A stretch of 64,000 nt of DNA from Eupeodes corollae (lineage: Eukaryota > Arthropoda > Insecta > Diptera > Syrphidae), in assembly GCF_945859685.1 (NCBI RefSeq), contig NC_079148.1:142659133-142723132 (forward strand), in the 5' to 3' direction. Positions 21,751 through 33,360 of the stretch are shown here, piece by piece. A program made the position numbers and the translations under genes. A model generated the notes under the pieces. The model made no database searches. It saw nothing but the letters and a program-made list of their open reading frames with translations, and was not told the origin of the DNA. Position 1 is the first letter of the stretch, and the number at the start of each line of letters is the position of its first letter.

Positions 21751-22097
21751 GGCTGAATCACAAACACGCTTCAGCTTCGGCTTCGTTTGCGTTACGGTGG
21801 GCCTGCTTCGAGGTTGCTTTGAAGGACATTTCTATGATTTCATCCCTCCAAAGAGCAAATATTTTGTTTGTTAACATTTTTGTACAGCTGTTCAGCTGTC
21901 AGACAAAACAAATGTTCAGATAATTGAACTAGAGCTTCCGTTTGAAGTCACATTACCTTACATTATGTTCTTTTCCTAACGATTGTCAAACGTAACGTGA
22001 GGTCGAAGCTCCATTGTGATAGCATGCATTGAATTCCTATGGCTAAACTCGTAAACGTCAGTTGAAGCCGAAGCTGAAGCGTGTTTGCGTTTCAGCC
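21751..22097 (+). repeat. MITE family 1, copy b (full, 347 bp)
   Basis: Terminal inverted repeats of about 35 bp: left GGCTGAATCACAAACACGCT..., right ...AGCGTGTTTGCGTTTCAGCC. Flanked by TTAAT on the left and TAA on the right, in keeping with a TA or TTA target. Core contains GCATGCATTGAATTC and a palindromic TTCAGATAATTGAA. No coding capacity. Mover unknown. Confidence 0.85.
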
Positions 22098-23949
22098 TAA
22101 GTTCTTAAGCAGATTCACATTAGTCCTTTTTTTACTTTTTTAAGACCAAAAATAACAGTAGTCCCCATACAATTTTTTTTGTCAATAATCGTAAAATTTG
22201 AATTTTTGTCAAAAACGGTCTGAAAGATTTTTAAGAAATTGTCTCTAATTTTTAACTTCGCTTCTTTCGTTATATATGTTGGATTTGTTCCAGAAGGGGG
22301 AACCCCAACACAACCATTATTTTGTTTTTAAATTTTATCAGGAACTAGTTAAGCGATTCAAATAAGTTTTTTTTTCTAAATAATATTTGATGAACAAAAC
22401 TTTCTAATTTGTTTGAATCTTTGAATGTACTTACTATTTTTAAACAGACTCCCTGGTTACGGAGCCAAGTTCGTGAAACTATTCGTGCATTTCATTTTAC
22501 ATTGATATTCAAACTTACAAAATGAACACTTATTAAAAACTCAGAAATCTTGCCAAGCATTAGCCCAGCTGTTTTGAAAACTTATAAAAATCACTACTAC
22601 AAGATTTCGTAAAATTTGTCAGCTGTTCTTTTCAAGATGTTTAAATTTGTACAAATGACGGCAAATGTCAATTGTCTTTTGTCATTTTTGTTAAATAATA
22701 AGGGGTTTACTTTTCAAGTATAGAGCAAAACATTCCGCAGAGCCTGAGTACGTCCAGTACGCTCTGAGAAAAAGAGTTTGTTCAGAGGTCTCTTATGAAA
22801 CAAACTGGAAAACTAAACTGTCAAGAGTTAAGGTGAGCTTACAGCGAGAAACAACAACTTCAACAGCTATTCTAACAACGACTTCACACTTTTTAGAACC
22901 AATTGTTCTAAACAGAGGAACATCGACATCAACCCTAAAATCGATGCACATAGCTGTGTAAATGCTACCAACCTCTTAAATGAAACCTCTTAAATGAAAT
23001 TTTCAGACCTATCAACACTCAAATCAAAATGTGCCAAGGCAACCATCTTTTTGTGTTGTCTATTTATTTTGGTTTTGACAATGGGAGAACATTTTTAAAA
23101 TCAGTCAAACAAAATTCTTTTATGAACAATAAAAGGCACAAGTTTAAAAAAAAAACATTGGCTCTAAGCTAATGAAACGAAGGAAATTGCATTTGCAAAT
23201 TTTTAAACATGGCTTTTGAATGCGAACATTTTGTTGCTATTAGAGTTGATGTGTCAATCTGTTTCCCCCATTTAAATTTTTCATCGCTATCTGTCATACC
23301 ACACGAAACACACATGAAGTTAGCCGCAGTCCGCTTTTTACTCCATTACATAGGTAATTTTATTCGGATCTTATAAAGAGCCAGGGGCGAACGCAGGTAG
23401 GGGTTTTGGGGGTTAAAATCCTCCCGCAAATATCAGAATATGTGCAGTAATTAAATATTTGTCTTGTTTTCATTCATACTAACAATTAAAATGTTTAATA
23501 TTTTTATTTTCCGTAGAAGATGAAGGGTTTTTAACTTTTTGTATGAAGCTAAGTATTATTATTAACACAGAGATGCTCTCTTTCGCCATGTTTCTCATGG
23601 CTAAAAATGAAAAATTGAAAACAGAAAATGACATTGTTGTTATCGTTTTTGAAACGATCTTACTGTCACTTATGACATATTTAAATATCAAAGCATCTAA
23701 AATTGTTCGGTTTATTTACACCATGTCACAAAAGTCTACATACGATTTCAAATTGTATTGTTTTTTTCTTAAAAAAGTAGTCAACATAAGATTTTTTTAT
23801 TAAAATATTTCACATTTCTTTTAAATAACAAAATAAATAAAAAATAACAAAAGTTCTTTAAAACTGAGTCTGAAATAGAAAAAGGTTATACGAGTCTGTT
23901 TTTGGTATTCGCAAAAGTCTACATATGGTGTTACTTGGTAATGAATTTG

Positions 23950-25402
23950 TAGCTATCAGTAACGTGTTTTGCCACCATTTGCTTTTATCACCTCTCCTAA
24001 TCGTGATGGCATAGAAAGAGCTAGTTTTTGGGTAAGTTTAGGTGAAAATTTGACAAATTCTTTAGCTAAAACACTTTTGAGCATTGGAATCGATGTTACG
24101 GTCCTTTCTCTAAGTTTCTGCTTAAGGTGGGCTCATAGATGCTCAATAACATTAAGGTTAGGCGATTGTGGGGGATGTTCAAGCCACTTTTTGACGAGAA
24201 ACGAGTTATGCTTTGGGTCGTTGTCTTGCATAAATATATAATTGGACTCAAGTTTTAATTTCTGTAAGCTCCTGATTAAATTTCTTTAAAAATGTTAAGA
24301 TATTTATGCCGATTCATCATCCCGTCTATGAAGTGCAACTCCCCAGCTCCTTTCGCCGCCATGTATCTCCATACCATAATAGATCCCTCTCCATGTTGGA
24401 GAAATGTTTTTCAAGGCGAGCGCTGTGTTTAGCTTTTGCCATACTTTGGACCTTCCATCTCGTCCAAAAACATTAAATTTACATTCGTCAGTGAATAACA
24501 CTCGTTATCAGAATGTTGGATCAGTAATGTGTTTTTTCATACTTTTTGGCGTACTCCGAATTTAGTTCTAGTTTCTATCCGAATTTAAGTTAACTTGTAT
24601 TTCCTGCTTATAATAAATATATGTATGCAAAAGTTTTCCAAAATGTTTGAGTTGATTATAGATTGAGATTTAAGCCTAGTACATACTTGTGAACCATCTC
24701 GTGAACCCATACAAATTTCAGTTTTTGGTTCACCCGTGAACTTGCTCGTGAAGCTGAGTGGAGAACAAAGTGGAGAGTTTTCGTTCACGGGCAATTCACG
24801 TGCAAAATGTACGGGAACTGTTGGTGAAGCTTTGACATTTGGTTTCCGCATTTTAAAGTTTGTGGCTGCTTGCGCGTTGTTCTAAAAAAAAAAAGTTAAA
24901 AAGGTGTCATATGAAATAGAATACCTATTTGAAGATTCAACTGATGAAGTTGACAATGATCACAACGTGTACTCACAAGTGTGTACCAGTGAGCAATGTC
25001 AAAAGTTCACTTTCTCCACTGGCGAACGTTCACTTCACGAGGAAGTATGTACTAGGCTTAACGTGTTTTTTTCATACTTTTTGGCGTACTCTAATCGTTT
25101 AATTCTGTTTTTAGAACTTATTAATGGCTTTTTTCTTGCTACTCGTGAGCTCAAACCAGACTTAGTACACGACGAACAGTTTCGGGATGAACTGTTATAT
25201 TTTCAAATGATTGCAATTCTGCCGCAAGTTTTATGGCAGTCTGTTTTGGATTCTCCACAACTTTCCTCATCGTCCGATTATCCAATTTCCTGGGTTGTCC
25301 ACTTTTTGGCCTACTATCGTAGTTACCCGTTTCGTTATAGTTTTGTATGTTGATCTGAACTAGGGCCTTAAATAAATCCAAGCTTTTCCCAATTTTCGCC
25401 AT
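23950..25402 (-). pseudogene. Broken Tc3-like transposase
   Basis: From 25402: helix-turn-helix region (MAKIGKSLDLFKALVQINIQ, SGQPRKLDNRTMRKVVE, ETVRRVLS). After the inserted MITE: catalytic block LFTDECKFNVFGRDGR (about 24500), then GSIMVW-like and GVALHRR. The last part (24241-23950) holds FMQDNDPKHNSFLVKKWL, then SPNLNVIEHL, a stop where Trp is expected, and the C-terminus ending GGKTRY. The spacing between the last Asp and Glu is about eight residues shorter than the standard 34, so a small deletion has hit the catalytic core. Not functional. Confidence 0.8.
24674..25057. repeat. piggyBac-type MITE (384 bp, TTAA flanks)
   Basis: Ends GCCTAGTACATACTT and its exact reverse complement (15 bp), flanked on both sides by TTAA (24670-24673 and 25058-25061). 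Subterminal stretches rich in GTGAAC/GTTCAC occur on both sides. Non-coding, though a 149-codon frame crosses its right edge by chance. Confidence 0.8.
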
Positions 25403-26296
25403 TGACTTTCCGTTAGAAAATGTTACTATTTTATGTTGTTTATAAATATTAGAATAATTTATATTGCATAAAGTGCATACAATAAAAAGCTTTCTCTTGT
25501 TTCAACAAAATGATTAAGAAATTTAGCATCGTATGTAGACTTTTGTGACATGGTGTATGTTAGTTTTAACTGTAAATAAAACACTTCTTGAATTGTGACA
25601 CAAGAATATTTTAAAACATGTCTCCTAAATTCAATATTTTTTTTTAACATTTGAATGCGTTTCTGCATTTAAACATAACTTTTTAAGACACAAAACATTA
25701 TGGGGCACATTCATAGTCATATTTTAAACCCGAGTCTATTTGAATTGAAGTCTAAATTTAACAAATAGGTTAGGCACAGCTGCTATTCATGAAGAATTTT
25801 CCAGCTCTATTTAGTTCGAAACAGGTTTAAAGCACCTAAACAAAATGGCTTGTAGAGTGTAACAATATAAATTACGTCAGCTGAAGAGCCAAAATCTTTG
25901 AAATTCTTTAAACTATTTCGTTTGCTGTTAGTTGAGAAATTCTATTAATTCCGGTGGTTTTAAGACTTGGAAGCACGCAGATATTAACAAACATTTCATT
26001 GAATTTCGATCTATAATATTTACATAGAAGATCAATCATAAACTTGACAGTTTTTTTTTCTCGAGTCGATACCTTTCATAAAAATCGTCTTCATTATAAT
26101 TATTATTATTTACTTCTTTATTGATCAACTTATACGTAAAAATAATTTATAAAATTAAAAAGAATAATGAGATATAGACATCCTCAATTGCAATAACAAG
26201 GTTTGAAGTAATACTAAAATAAGTCAATGTAACTGTTACGATACCTTTAGGCATGAATACAATATTGTGATAGTAACTCCCAACCGTATATACCAT

Positions 26297-28080
26297 TTAA
26301 GAATCTTTGGTTTCCTGAAGTGTGAGAAAGCTTTTGAAGAAATATAGTCTTCTAATTTCAAGTAAAATTGGACATTCGGCAAGGAACTGGAAAATGCCTT
26401 CCGGTACATTAAGATTATAGAGACTCACCGTTAAATCTTGTCTGTGTGGCATGCAATTGAGGTAAAGAGTTTCAGTGCTCATTTTATATTTCATAGTTTC
26501 ATAGTGCTTTCATAGTTTGTCAAGCTGTTATTGAAATAATTATTTGGACCAAGACAGTGATTTAAACTCCTATATAAGCTTCTAGATTCAGACAAGCGTG
26601 CGCGGTCTAGACAGCTTTTGTAAAAAAGTTCATCTATTTGCGCAATGCACTCGTAGAATTTGATTTGTCAGTCATTTATATAAGAGTTAAATTAAGTACC
26701 ATTCCGTGTTCCGTAGCCAAATCCAACCATTCTTTGAATGGCGAAAAATTGCGTCTAAATGCATAAGTAAGTGCTTCTGAAGATTTGTGCTTGGACGCTT
26801 CATTATTTTGATAATGAAATCCTCATTTGCTTTGAGATTCTTACAGTAAATTTGAGGTATTCCTGCTTCTACATAAATAGCATAGGTGGGGACTGAGTAA
26901 GGTAGTTTAAAAATACGTCTAAAGAAAAAGCACTGTAATCGCTCAAATTCTTCCACTTTTTTATAGCTAAAAACTTGATTCGCATAGCAAAGACAGGAGT
27001 TAATGGTTGCGTTTAAGACCTTAAATTTAGATGCCCTATCCACGTTTTTATTACAATAAAATTTAGGCCACATAAGATTGATTGCAGTTTTTGCCTTACT
27101 GACTTTTTCTTCTACAAGTAGTCGCAAATTGAGATTGTAAGATAGAAGGACACCTAAATATTTAAATTCCTTAAAAACCTCTATAGGTTGGCCTGACAAT
27201 TGCCTTCTTACTCTCGGATGCCTTCTATCTGCCGTGTGCTGAAAAATCATGATTTTAGATTTTGAGGTGTTAATGTTTAAGTCCCAAGTGTCGCAATAAC
27301 TCTTAAGTTTATTAATTTAAGCTTTAATGTAAGGGCGTTGTCCATTAAAATCACTAAATCATCTGCATAAAGGAGTGTTTTAATGTGTATCTTCTACTAT
27401 GAAACCGCCCAGCAAGTTTTAAGATACATCGTCAATGAATAGGGCGAACAAAATAGGACTGAGGACGCAACCTTGTGGAACTCCAGTTTCAGTATCAAAA
27501 AAGTCTGACATATTACTACCATTCCAAACTGCAGCTGAAGTGTTCCCAATCAGTTGTTTGTAAACATTGGGGAATTTCGTAGAAACATCTATCAAGCTAA
27601 GCTTGTCCTCGTTTAAGAAGACGTTATTAGAATATTAAAAGAGAATCATGAAAATTTACAGTGCTGTTCTTAAAAAACTCAACTGGTATGCCATCAAGTC
27701 CACAGGACTTGTTGTTTTTCATTAACCAACTCATTTAATCCAATTGGTGCATCGAGATCTTCATCAACAACATTCGGAAGTGCGTATTTTAAAATTAGTG
27801 GAGAAATTCCTCCTGTCAGAAGTCGACCAAAGTATAATCCAAACGTTTCTGCTTCAACTGCAATAGCTTTCGACGGTTTACAGTGCCCTATTTTCCGAAC
27901 TTTGTGCCAAAAAACTTTTGCATTTTTACAGTTAAATAACTCTTTAGCAATTCTCTTAAAGTAGTTACTTTGCTTGGTCGCACAAATGGCTTTATATTTT
28001 GTATTACTTGAGACATAGACCATGACCAAATTTGCACGTTTGCAGAAGTATGCCCTCAACAACTTCAAAACAGAATAAAA
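26297..28080 (-). mobile_element. LINE 4, reverse transcriptase remnant
   Basis: Minus-strand pieces: 28068-27694 (KAICATKQSNYFKRIAKELF, CKNAKVFWHKVRKIGHCKPS, then NELVNEKQ), a degraded core with a NKSCGLDGIPVEFF-like block near 27700 and a LFIDDVS-type block near 27430, the thumb 27250-26687 (EFKYLGVLLSYNLNL, INLMWPKFYCNKNVDRASKF, SCLCYANQVFSYKKVEEFE), and a C-terminal ECPILLEIRRLYF block near 26390. Same family as LINE 3. Many stops. It abuts copy D of the satellite-carrying repeat on its 5' side. Confidence 0.7.
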
Positions 28081-28121
28081 AAGACCTTATTTTAAACGTG
28101 ACCCCAAAGCAAATTAAAAAA

Positions 28122-29279
28122 GGGGCTGGGATCCGACCCACACTGACTTCCCATCCCGTCTGTCGATTTGTCTTGCTTAAAAGTTTTTCTATATGTACTC
28201 GTATCAATTTTTACCAAATTTGCGTACTATTTTTTGTAGATTTGATTTGTTTATGAAAAAAACGACTGTTAAATTTTTATATAAAAAATTGCTGAATATC
28301 GAAAACAATTTTTTCTGTGAAATAAAATAAGTTTGAAGCCAATATTTTTAATTTTTGAAAAGCTATTTGAGTCGAAAGTAAATTTTCACCAAGTTTTAGT
28401 ATTTTTTTTGTAAAAAAAACTGTCAATTTGATTTTTTACAAAATTTTATCGAATGTTGAAAATAATATTTCTTATAAGATAAAATTAGTTTGAAGCCAAT
28501 TTTTAAAAAGATATTTTAGTCGAAAATCGATTTTTACCAACTTTTATTAGTTTTTTTTCGGTTTTTATTTTTTGTAAAAAAACTGTCAATTCGATTTTTC
28601 TCAACAGTTTTGCTGAATGTTGAAAACAATATTTTTTATAAAATAAAATAAGTTTGAAGCCAAAATTTAAAGTTTTTGAAAAGATATTTGAATCGATGTT
28701 CAATTTTTACCAACTTTGAGTAATGTTTTTTTTTTTTTACATTTTTATTTTGATGAAAAAAAAACTGTCAAGCCGATTTTTCTCAAAATTTTATTAGATG
28801 TCAAAAACATTATTCTTCGTTGCACAAAATTGTTTTGGAGATGAAATCATATTTCAGTCGTAAAATTTTGGAGGTGACAATTTTTTTTCAGTTTTTTTGA
28901 TTTATAAAAAAACCGTTAATTGGATTTTTTTTCAAAAAATACACTTCTTTAATATCACGTTACAATATATTATATAAAATTTAATTCAAGTTTCTAGCGT
29001 TTTTAGTTCGTAAGATATTTAGGGTTAACCAAAAAAACCACCCACGCAATTTTCTTGAGAGCCCTTTCTGCATCTTTCTGCCTTATTATCTGTATAACAA
29101 AATTTATTTAAAATCGATGCTCTATCTTGAGCATTGGACGACGAAAAAAACGTCGCGAACGTACGGACGTACGAACGTACGTACACACGCACGCACAGAC
29201 ATCTTCCTAAAAATCTTTTATTTTGAAACATCGAGAAATGTCAAAATTTTCAATTTGACATATCGGACCCATTACAATG
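28122..29279 (+). repeat. Satellite-carrying repeat element, copy D
   Basis: Head GGGGCTGGGATCCGACCCAC after an A-run; the TAACTTCCCAT block is shortened by three bases. Three tandem-unit landmarks (28354, about 28502, 28675), the GTTGCACAAAATTG and CTAGCGTTTTTAGTTCG domains, the minisatellite (about 29155-29185) and GGACCCATTACAATGA. The terminal hairpin is missing. Confidence 0.8.
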
Positions 29280-29749
29280 ACAAGTAAAAAATGTCAAATA
29301 ATTATAAAAAATAGAGCCCGAATCCCGATAGATTAAGAAACTGAACGTAAGAAAGAGTGCGTTCACAAAAATAAAATGAAAGCTATGCATCATAGAACTT
29401 CAAATAATAATTTATGACCATTTTCAAAATTTTTAGTGAACTAATTTATCAGCGAATAAAACATTTGAACCTGGTGACAACTTTAACCGACAAACTATTA
29501 TGAGTGACACACTGATAAACCCTGCTTTAGAAAATTGACACTTTTATGAGTAATAAACTCAGTGCTATATGCGAGTAGATAAGAAATCAATTTTGTTCGT
29601 TCCATTGGCAATGGTGAAATTCTCATGACTTCTTCGGTAGCCATTTTCAATTTATTATCAGATTATTTTTGTTTTGAGTAAAACACATACAAACAAAAAA
29701 GCTTTTTTATCTAAAAAGAATCATAAAAGAATTGTTTATTGTTAAATAC

Positions 29750-29990
29750 CTGCGGCTAGCGATCTAGATTGTGGAGTATTCCTTTGGTAATCTTCATACC
29801 AAGTGTAAGTTGGAGCAACATAGGGAGTTTCTATAGTTCCATATCCCGATGTTACTGAAGCCGGTTGAGGTTGATAATCAGATGGCATCGATGACGATGC
29901 CGGTTGCGCAGTCGGTGCTGATGGCTGCGGCGGCGGCATTGGTGGTGGAGCCCCTCCTGTCAAACTCTCTGTTTCTGAATTCTGATTCAT
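29750..29990 (-). CDS. Transporter gene 1, coding exon 1 (cytosolic N-terminus)
   Basis: ATG at 29990, donor GTATTT after 29750. It encodes 80 residues: a proline/alanine-rich, glycine-containing stretch (GGAPPPMPPPQPSAPTAQ), a YGTIE/PYVAPTYTWYEDYQ segment, and the basic/polar RNTPQSRSLAA lead-in to the first membrane helix. The exon ends in phase 1, exactly matching exon 2 at 21128. The closing R-S-L-A-A is shared with exon 1 of gene 2 (RSLAA at 40123), which is the main reason for pairing each distant exon with its gene. No transcript was available to confirm the 8.6-kb intron. Confidence 0.75.
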
Positions 29991-30559
29991 ACTTGTTGAG
30001 TATCATGCACTTCGTATCTATTTTCTTTGTTTTGTTTCAATATTTGGATAAATTAAATCACTAAGAATTGAATGAATATAAAATGTATTTATTTTACCCA
30101 ATTTAATGCAACAAAAAAAACACTTTTCAAAACAAATATTTGCGAAGTTCTAGCGTAGTCTTTGAGTAATGTCTCGCCAGGCAAGAGGAGAGAAACTATT
30201 TTAATTTCAAACAAACAAAATAGATTTGAGTTCATGACAAAAACTCGGCATTTTAACATCAATTTTAGTGTTGCCATTCTTTTATAAATATTTTGTGTAT
30301 TTGATAATGGATGAACTTATAAATTTAATTTAATGTCACGATAAATAGGTGGATAAGAACGAAAACACTGCATTGATTGAAAATAGATGTTGGTATTGGT
30401 TGTGATTGCTCAAGTAGCTGTCAAATTTGTATTCAAGTTTGTTTTTGCTGGATGCACTACAAAATAAGAAGAAAAAAATCTTGATGTTCCGAATAATTTG
30501 CTCAAAATGTATTTAAGAAATATTTTACATTGTATTCTCTTAATCGAGCTTACCTTAAT

Positions 30560-30823
30560 GGCTGAATCACAAACACGCTTCAGCTTCGTCTGCGTTACAG
30601 TGGGCTTTGAATGACATTTCTATTATTTCATCCCTCCAAAGAGCAAATATTTTGTTTCTTGACATTTTTTACAGCTGTTGACCTGTCAAACAAAGCAAAT
30701 GTTCAGATAATTGAACTAGAGCTTCCATTTGGAGTCACATTTTGATAGCATGCATTGAATTCCTATGGCTGAACTCGTAAACGTCAGGTGAAGCCGAAGC
30801 TGAAGCGTGTTTGTGATTCAGCC
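30560..30823 (+). repeat. MITE family 1, copy c (264 bp)
   Basis: GGCTGAATCACAAACACGCT at the left, TGTTTGTGATTCAGCC at the right, flanked by TTAAT and ATAA. Same orientation as copy b but lacking about 80 bp of the core, including the CGATTGTCAAACG segment. It lies upstream of transporter gene 1. Confidence 0.85.
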
Positions 30824-32328
30824 ATAAACCACTTCAGCTAAACTGACAGATGAAAATTGTATTGATGATAGTGAAATGAAGATGTCAATTTGCTTTTGAA
30901 GTTAAAAATAAATCAATTATTGCTGTCCAAAGAAACTCAAAGAGTAAAAAATCTGTGTTTTGACAGATATTTAATCAATTATTTAACTTTAAAGTTTATG
31001 AATTGAACATGAAGACAAACTTTTAGTAAACATTTTATTGCGCGTGGCAACTCTATACAAAAGTGATGCACCAACAACAAACAACTTGCCCCTCAATGAT
31101 AATAATAATTATTATATTATTTAAAAAAAGAGCTTTTGTCCAATGGGGCAGTTGGAACTGTCAGTGGCAGTGAGGTACTATGGTATGAGACTCCATTTGT
31201 TTTATTTGTGTTTTTGTAAATTAAAAAAACAAAAACTTGCAACTTTTCATAAAATCTGCTAAAATGTAATTTTTGTTTGTAGGTTCAGATTTAATATTGT
31301 CATAGTGCATTGATTGTATCTTTTTATTTTTGTAATAAATAATCTTCCTTATCAGTTTTCAATTGTGAAATATGTACAAAAAAATAGCGTTTTATTTTCA
31401 TCACAATATGAAATAATGTTAAAATAACATAAAAAAAATTAGTTGAGTTCAAAAAAGATTATGGGAACTGTTACTATAATGTCAAGTAAGTGTCAAATTA
31501 CGAAGCAACACATGTAAACTGTTAGATAAGACTATTTTGCAGTGATTTAATGTTTTCTAAACAGTATTTATTTTATTCTGCTTTCTTTCGTGAGCAAACA
31601 GGGTTCGTATTTTTAAAAATTATAACTTTAACAATGGTTTTGGGAAATAAATAGACTTCTTTAATTTTTGTTTATATGATTTAAATTTTGATGTTTCAAA
31701 TAAGTTACTTTTTTCATAATACCTATACATCAAAACGAATATGACGTTTACTCACCATACTTTGCCTTTAAACAAATGTCGTGTGTTAATTGGGTTTATA
31801 ATAAACGTCAAAGTCAAATTCAAAGTGTCAGTGAAACAAAAATAAGCATTTCAAAGTTTTGGTTCAAAGTTTTTTTTCTTTTTGACAGCTGCGAAATGTT
31901 TGTAAAATGAAATTCCGCATTTGACATTTTACTGTCAGAGTCAATACCAAAAATAAAAAAGATCCCCACATGGTTACAAATTGTTTGTTACCAAACGGAC
32001 ATTTTTTCGGAGTTTTCCATTGATAAATAGAGATTGGTATAAACAAAAGTTTTGTGTTGTCATTAGTTTGGTGTTTTTATTGTATGAAGTTGAAACTATT
32101 GCGTTCATTTAATTCAATTCAAAAGGACAACGTAATTGCTCGGTTTTAAAAAAGAATTGTTTTTTTAGTAATTTTCAATCCCATCTGATATCATGGGCAC
32201 TTTAATTTGACATTTCAGAGTTAAAAAGAACACGAGAAGAGTTCCAAATCTCTGACAAAACTAAATTTGAATAGTTAAAAAGAAATTGACATACAAATAA
32301 ATTACAAACCGTTTTCAGTCAATTTTAT
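30824..32328. other. Intergenic, no supportable feature
   Basis: AT-rich spacer upstream of transporter gene 1 and downstream of gene 2. Only short frames. Confidence 0.5.
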
Positions 32329-32693
32329 GGCTAAATCTCAAACACGTTTCAGGTTCAGCTTCACATGACGTTTACGAGTTCAGCCATAGGAATTCAATGC
32401 ATGCTATCACAATGGAGCTTAGACCTCACGTATCGTTTGACAATCGTAAGGAAAACAACGTAATGTAACGTAATGTAACGTAATGTGACTCCAAACGGAA
32501 GCTCTAGTTCAATTATCTGAACATTTGCTTTGTCTGACAGCTCAACGGCTTTAAAAAAATGTCAACAAACAAAATATTTGCTCTTGGAGGGATGAAATAA
32601 TAGAAATGTCATTCAAAGCAACCTCGAAGCAGGCCCACCGTAACGCAGACGAAGTCCACAAAGCCGACGCTGAAGCGTGTTTATGAATCAGCC
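32329..32693 (-). repeat. MITE family 1, copy d (365 bp)
   Basis: Inverted relative to copies b and c. Left end GGCTAAATCTCAAACACG, right end GTGTTTATGAATCAGCC, flanked by TTTTAT and ATTAAG. It contains a short direct triplication of the nine-base unit AACGTAATG (about 32457-32490) absent from other copies. Confidence 0.85.
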
Positions 32694-33360
32694 ATTAAGC
32701 CCAGAACAGAGCTGTCAAAAAAATATCTATATTATGTTTCTTGTTTAGCTGTAACATAATATAAGATCATTCGTCTTGTGTTCCTTTTTTGGTAAAAACT
32801 ACATATTTCATAGCTGAGTTAAAATCTGAATTCATGTCTGAATTGTGTCGTATTAAAGAGGCAGATGTTAAGTTATAAGTAAATTCTCCAGTGTGTTTCA
32901 TAAATAAAACAGAGGGCTCTGATCAAACTATCCTAAGAGCGTACTCGGCTTGCTTAGACTCTGTGCAGTGTTTTGTTCTGAGCTTAAAAAGAAAAACGCC
33001 AAATGTTGGTCGGTTAATGGAAAAGCGATATTATTAATGGATGCGCTCGCCAACTTAAATTTAACCTAAAAAATGAATCAATTTATTTTGACCAATGGAA
33101 CGCAACAAAATCATTAATCATTTATTAAATCCGCAATTAGTTAAAAATCAAGAAAACACCTTTTTACAATATTTTGAACTTTTAATTAAAGTTCGTTCGT
33201 ATTTATTATGTAAATATAACAGATATTATTATTAGTGTAATAACATACATATACTGTTAATAGTATAAAAACATCTTATTTAAAAAATGAATCCTTAAAT
33301 TATATACAGTTTTGGTTCGGTTCGGTTTTTTTTTTTTAAATGTATATAAATAACTTAAAT

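Larger units (their letters stand above)
23719..25555 (-). mobile_element. Tc3-like DNA transposon with perfect 28-bp TIRs
   Basis: The left end 23719-23746 (CACCATGTCACAAAAGTCTA...) and right end 25528-25555 are exact reverse complements over 28 bp and are flanked by TA on both sides, the target of Tc1/mariner elements. A related subterminal sequence, GCAAAAGTCTACATATGGTG, lies at 23911-23930. The transposase is on the minus strand and broken. A TTAA-flanked MITE (24674-25057) and a 28-bp local duplication interrupt it. Confidence 0.9.
21129..29749 (-). other. Intron 1 of transporter gene 1 (8.6 kb), transposon-rich
   Basis: Joined by a phase-1 junction: exon 1 ends GCCGCAG before GTATTT and exon 2 starts CATCC after a CAG acceptor, completing an Ala codon. 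The intron holds MITE family 1 copy b, a Tc3-like transposon with an internal TTAA MITE, LINE 4 and copy D of the satellite-carrying repeat. Stretches 22100-23700, 25560-26290 and 29280-29740 show nothing I can support. Confidence 0.75.

Noticed and set aside
24904..25353. 149-codon plus-strand frame
   Set aside because: It runs from the TTAA MITE into the antisense of the Tc3-like transposase; no domain, so a chance frame.
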